Shown: one piece after another, positions 60,501 through 64,000 of the stretch
How positions within the stretch are numbered: the first letter of the stretch is position 1
Layout: every line of letters begins with the position of its first letter
Assembly (NCBI RefSeq): GCF_012849095.1
Contig: NZ_CP051680.1
Coordinates: 3,870,501-3,934,500 of the forward strand
Reading direction: 5' to 3'
Length of the DNA stretch: 64,000 bases
Source: Cohnella herbarum
GTDB taxonomy: Bacteria > Bacillota > Bacilli > Paenibacillales > Paenibacillaceae
Translations under genes and position numbers: made by a program
Notes under the pieces: model-generated
What the model was told of the DNA's origin: nothing
Seen by the model: only the letters and a program-made list of their open reading frames with translations
The model's database searches: none

Positions 60501-63262
60501 GAAGCAAGTTGTACTGCTTCTGCATCCGTCGGAGGAATTTCCGTTATTCGTATGCTCTGAATGATGGTTCCGGCCGTAGCGAAACGGAAGTGAGCGCCTT
60601 GATTTTGCGCGCCTACCGCGAAATTAGCTCCGTTTAGCACGACTTTTGAAGAGACCCAAGAGTTGCCGCTTCCCGTCGCCGGAAGGCTCGCCGACCGATA
60701 CGCGTCATACCCGTTAAAATTGCCGGGATAGATGGTGTTATAGTGCAACGAAATCCCGCTGGCCGCGCTCGGTCTCCAGTATTTTACTTCCAATTCGACT
60801 TTGTTTACCGGTACAAGATTAGGTTCGTTTACGATGACGTAAATAAAGTCGCCCACTTTCACGGCGTTTACGCCGCTTTGAGTGACTCTTTCCACAGCGC
60901 TGTTGTCTCCGCTCAGGCTGATACCTATGCCGTTGCCTTGGAGTTTTTGCGCCGGATCTCCGATTGGAGCAAACGTGTTCGTATCGTTGAAGTCAATGAA
61001 CACTCCGGCAAGTTCGTTGGCCGTCTTGACTACCGTCAAATTGAAGGTTTTAGTTACAGGCGTTGCATTCCCTTTCGTTATTGTCGCCGTAAGGGTTACG
61101 GCTTTGTCTTGGTTAGGGTCGCGAGTAACGCTGCCGGTAGCGGTATCCAAGATACCTGTAGGTACGGCCGACCATGCGATCGCCGTATCGTTCGCGCCCG
61201 TTGCCGGAAGAGTCAACGCCGTTCTTACTCCGGATTGGTTCGCATTCGCGTTTTTGATCGTGTCCCATGTCAGCTGTGCGTCCGCGTCCGCTACGGCTTG
61301 ATTGTCGTCAAGATGCACGACCTTAACTCTTGTATGCGTTCCTGCGAAAGGATATTGCGTATTTTGAGCCGTGCGTGCGAATGTATAATAGGTGTTGCCT
61401 GTGGGTTTGGGAATTTGCATAGAATAAATGCCCGAATCGAGCGTACCCGTCGTCCAATCGCCTTCCTCAGGAGCGCTGCCGGTCGCGTTGATCGCGAACT
61501 GCACGGCCTGACCGTTCGTCGGCGCTGCCGACGATAACGTTACGTTTCCGTTTGTCTCAACGGCTGCCGGAATTGGTTTCGGCGAATCCGCGTTACCCTG
61601 GAAACGAGCGTTCTTAATATAGATGTCGCCTTGAGGCACGGAAGCCCATTGCATTTGCAGTCTCATTTCCTGTACCGTGTCCAAGGTAACGGGATTGAAG
61701 CCATTCGGAGAATTGGCTGTCGATAATTGCGCATATACGGTAATCCATTCATTGACATGTCCGTTTCTGATATCACTAACATTAAGGTTAAGACGCGAAT
61801 TGGTGTCCAGATTGTTACCGCCGGATGCAATCGCGATCCAGTTATTACCGCTGGAATTTAATAGGTCCGTATGAGTCACATACATATCAAACACGAAATA
61901 TTGATTCGCGTAAGCTAATAGATTCTGATTACCGCTATTGGCATTCCAAATTCGTTCGGCGCCGGCGCCTATTTTTCCGGCGCCCAGCTTAACCGCATTA
62001 TTGCCATCCGGCGCAACGGTATTGATCGTCCCCTCCTCTATATTAGGAAAATACGCCGCAGTCCGAGCGTTGACCTCCGCCGGCATGGCTTTCACCGTCA
62101 AAGTAAAAGTTTTCGTAGCGCTTGCGCTCCCCTTGGTTATTGTCGCCGTGAGGACTACGGTTTTGTCTACTTCCCTATTCAATAGACCATTTACGCTTCC
62201 GGTGTTGCTTATGGCCGCATTGTCCGAAGACCACGCTACGTTCGTCGTGCCTATTGTCGTCGGGAGACTAAGTTGCGATTTCACATCGTTTTCAGAAGTA
62301 TTATTGCCTTTGATCGTATCCCAGGTCAAAGACGCCGCAGCCTGGCTTACTAAAGTTTGTTCATCTATAGACGTTACGGTGATTCTTGATGAGGCGCCGA
62401 CGAAGTTGTAACTGCCGTTTGCTTTCGCGCGCGCGAAAACATAGAAGGTGTCTGCTGAAGGTAATGTGGCAAATTGATGAGTATAAACGTTACCGTTGTT
62501 AATCCCATCCACCCAACCGGATCCAGGAGCGATCCCGTCTTCGCTTATGGCGAATTCCACGGCTTGCCCGCTAGCCGGCGCGTTCGCGGTTACTGTTTTC
62601 GTTGCTACGTCAAGCGAGGGAACCGTTGACGGAGAACCCGGAACGCCTAACGTGCTTTTCTGGAAACGCGGGTTTTTGATGAATACGTCGGTGCTAGGGA
62701 CATTCGTCCCCCATTGCAGATGCATGGCCAATCTGGTTACTTGGTCTAGCCAGGCGTCGTTGAAATTCCCGGCCACGGTGCTTGTCGACGATAACTTCGT
62801 ATAGACCGTCGCCCATGTGCCGACAGCCGCGGTCGAGACCCCGCTTACATTAAGCTGGAGACGAGAATCGTTGTTAAACTTGTCGGTAGGATGAGGATTA
62901 CTGTCGCTTACGATGACCAGCCAGTTATTTCCTTGAATGTCTTTAAAGCTTTCATTTGGAACGTACATCTCGAAGGCGAAGTAGCCGTCTTTATAAGCTA
63001 GTACATTATGCGGAGGCACCAGGCTCGGCGTGAAGAGGTTATCCCATGGACCGCCGTTCTTGGAGGTTCCCGTGTTCAACTTCCACGCTACCTGTCCGTC
63101 CGGAGCAAGGGTTGACGTTGCCGTGTTACCGTCCGAACCTGCATTTACGGTCAGAAGATTTACGTCATCCCCCCATGCCGCGCTGACAATTCTAGGTGGA
63201 GAAAACAAAGTAAGTAGCATCGCTGTCACAAGTAAAAATGCTAATAACCGTCTTTTTATCAT
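54581..63262 (-). CDS. Giant SLH-anchored protein with atrophied Ig repeats, two pectate-lyase-like beta-helices and CBM9-like domain
   Basis: 2893 residues from ATG 63262 behind GGAGG. Signal peptide 1-28. Two related jelly-roll-like modules (about 30-205 and 395-550; NNWLVIVSDSN and NNWIAIASGGN). Four atrophied bacterial Ig-type repeats near 300, 655, 913 and 1011, each with 'LTWD.IKG.N' and 'VTLTATI.KG'. A first pectate-lyase-3-like helix from about 1127 (FNVLAFGAKTDA; GGGVVYAPAGTYAFRT) and a second from about 1650 (GGGTIYLPGGRYRLDNPV). A CBM9-like domain about 2170-2355 (SRFAWDDANLYAYIVVKDD), an InlB B-type repeat about 2420-2480 (RAGYTFAGWS), a stalk, then SLH repeats from about 2715 (TRAEAAVILYRIY). 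A wall-anchored carbohydrate-active protein is likely. A cre site 176 bases upstream suggests carbon catabolite control. Confidence 0.88.
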   Translation of the reverse strand: MIKRRLLAFLLVTAMLLTLFSPPRIVSAAWGDDVNLLTVNAGSDGNTATSTLAPDGQVAWKLNTGTSKNGGPWDNLFTPSLVPPHNVLAYKDGYFAFEMYVPNESFKDIQGNNWLVIVSDSNPHPTDKFNNDSRLQLNVSGVSTAAVGTWATVYTKLSSTSTVAGNFNDAWLDQVTRLAMHLQWGTNVPSTDVFIKNPRFQKSTLGVPGSPSTVPSLDVATKTVTANAPASGQAVEFAISEDGIAPGSGWVDGINNGNVYTHQFATLPSADTFYVFARAKANGSYNFVGASSRITVTSIDEQTLVSQAAASLTWDTIKGNNTSENDVKSQLSLPTTIGTTNVAWSSDNAAISNTGSVNGLLNREVDKTVVLTATITKGSASATKTFTLTVKAMPAEVNARTAAYFPNIEEGTINTVAPDGNNAVKLGAGKIGAGAERIWNANSGNQNLLAYANQYFVFDMYVTHTDLLNSSGNNWIAIASGGNNLDTNSRLNLNVSDIRNGHVNEWITVYAQLSTANSPNGFNPVTLDTVQEMRLQMQWASVPQGDIYIKNARFQGNADSPKPIPAAVETNGNVTLSSAAPTNGQAVQFAINATGSAPEEGDWTTGTLDSGIYSMQIPKPTGNTYYTFARTAQNTQYPFAGTHTRVKVVHLDDNQAVADADAQLTWDTIKNANANQSGVRTALTLPATGANDTAIAWSAVPTGILDTATGSVTRDPNQDKAVTLTATITKGNATPVTKTFNLTVVKTANELAGVFIDFNDTNTFAPIGDPAQKLQGNGIGISLSGDNSAVERVTQSGVNAVKVGDFIYVIVNEPNLVPVNKVELEVKYWRPSAASGISLHYNTIYPGNFNGYDAYRSASLPATGSGNSWVSSKVVLNGANFAVGAQNQGAHFRFATAGTIIQSIRITEIPPTDAEAVQLASDALTWDAIKGTNTRQDLVETDLTLAESGSGNTNIAWTSTNEAVINSDTGAVARQAANTAVTLTATISKGTATPVVKTFTIVVRGTGIGTDEDAVNQMLNKLTWDFIKGVNASEATVTTNLVLPSMGENMTDITWATSDATLITAAGLIPTNRPDGGGAVTLTATIKRGTVAAPATRTKTFALTVPGRYDYAKHMRTAIDQVYDAKDWAISDFNVLAFGAKTDAMAAAEGLVDFDNREAFQAAIDAAYNDGGGVVYAPAGTYAFRTETTGTISVKSTTGNTTYEYKQVLNLRAGVQLRGEWDNPDAAGYDGKIDGTVLAVYAGHNSANYDTYVDSDERENQTGGKKVANVSDRFIDMEQGTGVSNLSVWYPNQDINAETVVEKRNEDGQKTGEFETINGIPYPWTFYQRTGNSATLDNVTLVNAWGGFISLPSEMHYVVNSKMTALYKGIVVHTCTDIGRIENVNMNPKYWANSGLDGAPTLSAARAYTRGNATGFMMHRSDWEYVSGLNISGYKTGMWIGREPGGDEAPNAQFYGVKIEDSQTGAYIDNVNGFGLLISNSEFGGDNAVYFNERFDTSVQFNGVAFKGPIVSNARGGVISFEDSTFDEYDDYALSFLNRGNALVSQSNFKQADKHAHLGMNFGTFKSVNSGYNLNIESANLAAHINNLELDVKADGNNTKVQVVNDVEYLFEPIPKDVKTDIDVHPRPASNAVLRLDFPRSLTNNAPTVDISAKLQEALNYIRTNHGGGTIYLPGGRYRLDNPVIVPEGVEIRGTWDVQHHTQGGGTAIFTTYAGGALGENGASLIQLKANAGLRGLNLTQANITSVNLNNPEQTLKTPFLVQGQGAGVYAINLTIPIGDKGIDLASYPTNGHYVDYLGGTLLRAGIWVGGGAEGGFIRNMQFNPHYALRLPGGQGYTAPSGDLYGFVQRYMSALKFADVEDQTIFNNFVFGSVYGVHFLKRDLGNGQFAYPGKMTMIGHGSDGTTYALYVEDADEHTKIIAINSELVNTNIPTEPNRAYVRMGDVANTAKIHPDSELALYNSAFWGSPTVAGAIVNNGIVRLQQANFTQLPGNNPGIDVQGGKAHVYTSFFQPSKDGQNNNVYAMLRDTGTSIELSNNYYASGLRNRAPANNPYGIYGSDLLAEPFVFNLTDNGDKHQISFKYNVGGRTSAPGTLSVVSPAAYGADFTPVKFSALAAGESVTVDLPYYVAGLITFELRLEDGNQYAYTTKFDAAYAEKVSTVGSENPAKSAATPAFVMDTRDYVTMGTWDGPQDLGAESRFAWDDANLYAYIVVKDDVHFSNQSGGNIWKEDNLQLGIDLRNPVTDSTTRNEFGFTLNNDNETVVWAWTRPTGANAPTAPITDIVANITRDENTKTTVYDLKIPFNTVSNNPASGLANGIIGVSVMLNESDGPSESDGTRTTFEVVSGHLKNSSLFTDLHLLSAGGYKEKLEASARAAVTKALASESAADVAMARNFVAILADGAVKTELLNAINAIVVSYTVTFKDWNGTVLKTESVNQGEDATAPTQPSRAGYTFAGWSVAFSNVQSDLTVVAEYTAVPGNSSPSGSGSVPPSAKVNVDSNGNVIVSSTPTLNNSSKIAETLLSQNEIENAFGRATGESKRIKVSLSGIENAKGYALGLPTSWFKVDSDRSVVIETPFGSAVVSSAMFTAAQLHGAGQTVTLVIREVDKSGWSQRLIDQIGNHPALDLSVMFDDKVVEWSNTEAPVTILVPYTPTASEKQNADRLVVWYVDGKGKATPVPNGRYDGATGQMAFRTSHFSQYAVVYAALKFNDLSLVAWAAKEIEALAARGVVEGTSATTFDPGTAIGRGEFLAQLIRLLELDAKFTDNFADVPTSSPDYEELGIGRALGIVEGVGGNKFLPDTEISREDVSVILKRALDQWQNKLPKVSSKTVDDFKDGAKAATYAREGLAYLLSVGLLQGKSDNSLNPKGNLTRAEAAVILYRIYTQSR

Positions 63263-63753
63263 TCTTAAATTTCCTCCATATATCCTTTTTTTTGGTTTTG
63301 AAGAGATCCCATAACTCTATAGAACCCCTCCTATGTGGCCTCACAACGCTTTCCCGCTTTATGCTCGCCTCCGCATCACCTCTACTCTTCCATTTGTCCA
63401 ATCTCTTAAAAGCGAATTCGTCCACAATCGACAATATGTTAGCGCTTTCAACATCATTCAATGAGCGAAACGCAGACGTGGAAATAACGTATTCTCATCC
63501 CTTCTTTACACCCTATAAAACTTTCATAGAACAAAACTCCGCATATATTGTGGACTATCTAATCATACGAGTGTTGCAATAAAGTTCCTACGAGGCAGTC
63601 TTATCCTTTACGGGGGCAATTTTGCCTTCATTTTCTAAAGCTTATTATTTGGATAGCGAGAAAGGTAGGCGTACAACAAAGGACGACTATGAATAGCCGC
63701 CCCTGTTTGATCTAACAACCTAATAGTCCCCAGAATTACGGGGCTTGAATGAC
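63263..63753. other. Intergenic control region of the giant SLH gene
   Basis: 491 bases without a supported gene. They contain the ribosome binding site of the 63262 gene, a cre site (63438-63451) and AT-rich sequence. The short frames on both strands lack binding sites or recognisable products. No riboswitch structure was recognised. Confidence 0.6.
63438..63451 (-). promoter_or_regulatory. Consensus cre (CcpA-binding) site
   Basis: TGAAAGCGCTAACA on the minus strand fits TGWAANCGNTNWCA at all 14 positions, 176 bases upstream of the giant SLH gene. In Bacillus relatives such a site mediates repression or activation by CcpA with glucose-type sugars. Confidence 0.65.
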
Positions 63754-64000
63754 TTAAAGTTTGTTGGAAATCACTTCATCAAGAAACTTATAAGCATCGC
63801 GATTAAATTTCCAGGATATCCCGAATTTATCCACCAGCATGCCAAAGCACGAAGACCAAGGAGTCTCGGATAATGGCATTATCACGTAGCCGCCAACAGA
63901 TAAATGAGTAAAATATTGCTCCAATTTTTGTTTATTTTCGATAACTAAACTAATCCATACGTTGTTTCCTTTCACCAGCTCGCCTGTTACGCTCTTCATG
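63754..64000 (-). CDS. VOC-family (PhnB/glyoxalase-like) protein, 5' end outside window
   Basis: The 82 codons in the window match the C-terminal half of PhnB-like vicinal-oxygen-chelate proteins: GNNVWISLVIENKQKLEQYF, LSVGGYVIMPLSETPWSS and the end motif FGMLVDKFGISWKFN. Full-length relatives have about 140 residues, so the N-terminal half lies beyond position 64000 and the ATG at 63999 is probably internal. Enzymatic function of such stand-alone PhnB-like proteins is mostly unknown. Confidence 0.8.
   Translation of the reverse strand, partial: MKSVTGELVKGNNVWISLVIENKQKLEQYFTHLSVGGYVIMPLSETPWSSCFGMLVDKFGISWKFNRDAYKFLDEVISNKL

Noticed and set aside
54581..63262. CRISPR-like or mobile repeats suggested by recurring motifs
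   Set aside because: The recurring units are protein-domain repeats (atrophied Ig, SLH, GLUG) with varying DNA sequence and no regular spacers.
63192..63461. Minus-strand frame overlapping the start of the giant SLH gene
   Set aside because: It overlaps the ribosome binding site and signal-peptide region of a certain gene and contains the cre site; no binding site precedes it.
63263..63753. Riboswitch (for example cyclic-di-GMP type) in the leader of the giant SLH gene
   Set aside because: No conserved core or paired elements of a known class could be traced; only the cre site and promoter-like AT-rich sequence are supported.

Overview
The window looks like a chromosomal segment of a Gram-positive, Paenibacillaceae-type bacterium (Paenibacillus/Cohnella-like). 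I infer this from three features: purine-rich ribosome binding sites on nearly every gene; three sugar ABC importers, each a binding protein plus two permeases with no ATPase, paired with YesM-type histidine kinases and AraC-type response regulators; and giant secreted proteins ending in S-layer-homology (SLH) repeats. All genes but two, the Crp/Fnr gene near 3.6 kb and the AraC gene near 47.9 kb, lie on the minus strand, so the loci read from right to left. I see no tRNA, rRNA, insertion sequence, CRISPR array or phage gene.

Layout. 1-3.5 kb: the 5' part of a secreted beta-propeller/FnIII/NHL protein and the decayed remnant of an SLH surface protein. 3.6-6.9 kb: a Crp/Fnr regulator convergent with an unusual protein joining two cyclic-nucleotide domains, a PrsW-like membrane protease and a zinc ribbon, then a small membrane-anchored protein. 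7.1-17.7 kb: a sugar importer followed by SDR dehydrogenase, GH4 glycosidase, aldose epimerase, sugar-acid dehydratase, an uncharacterised barrel-like protein and a ketoglutarate-semialdehyde-type dehydrogenase. Together these read as an oxidative, non-phosphorylating (Weimberg-like) route from an imported glycoside to 2-oxoglutarate. 17.8-29.5 kb: two complete two-component systems, a second importer, and a near-identical second copy of the first binding protein. The two binding-protein copies are direct repeats of about 1.5 kb that bracket the second importer and its sensor pair.

29.5-32.7 kb: a P1-family aminopeptidase, then an ECF sigma factor overlapping an anti-sigma gene broken by a one-base frameshift. 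32.9-48.7 kb: a glycan-utilisation locus (SGNH esterase, secreted beta-helix protein with lectin-like modules, sugar isomerase-like barrel, GH78 rhamnosidase-like enzyme, histidine kinase, response regulator, importer) with a divergent AraC regulator. The content suggests a rhamnose-containing plant or bacterial polysaccharide. 48.9-63.3 kb: two giant SLH proteins of 1838 and 2894 codons. 63.7 kb to the end: part of a PhnB-like VOC protein.

The main regulatory observations, all read directly from the sequence, are these. A 19-base element with a -10 box at identical spacing lies upstream of two secreted NHL-repeat genes. Ten-base direct repeats exactly 30 bp apart lie in front of both duplicated binding-protein genes. 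A full-consensus cre (CcpA) site lies upstream of the largest gene. An 11-bp inverted repeat brackets the Crp/Fnr promoter region.
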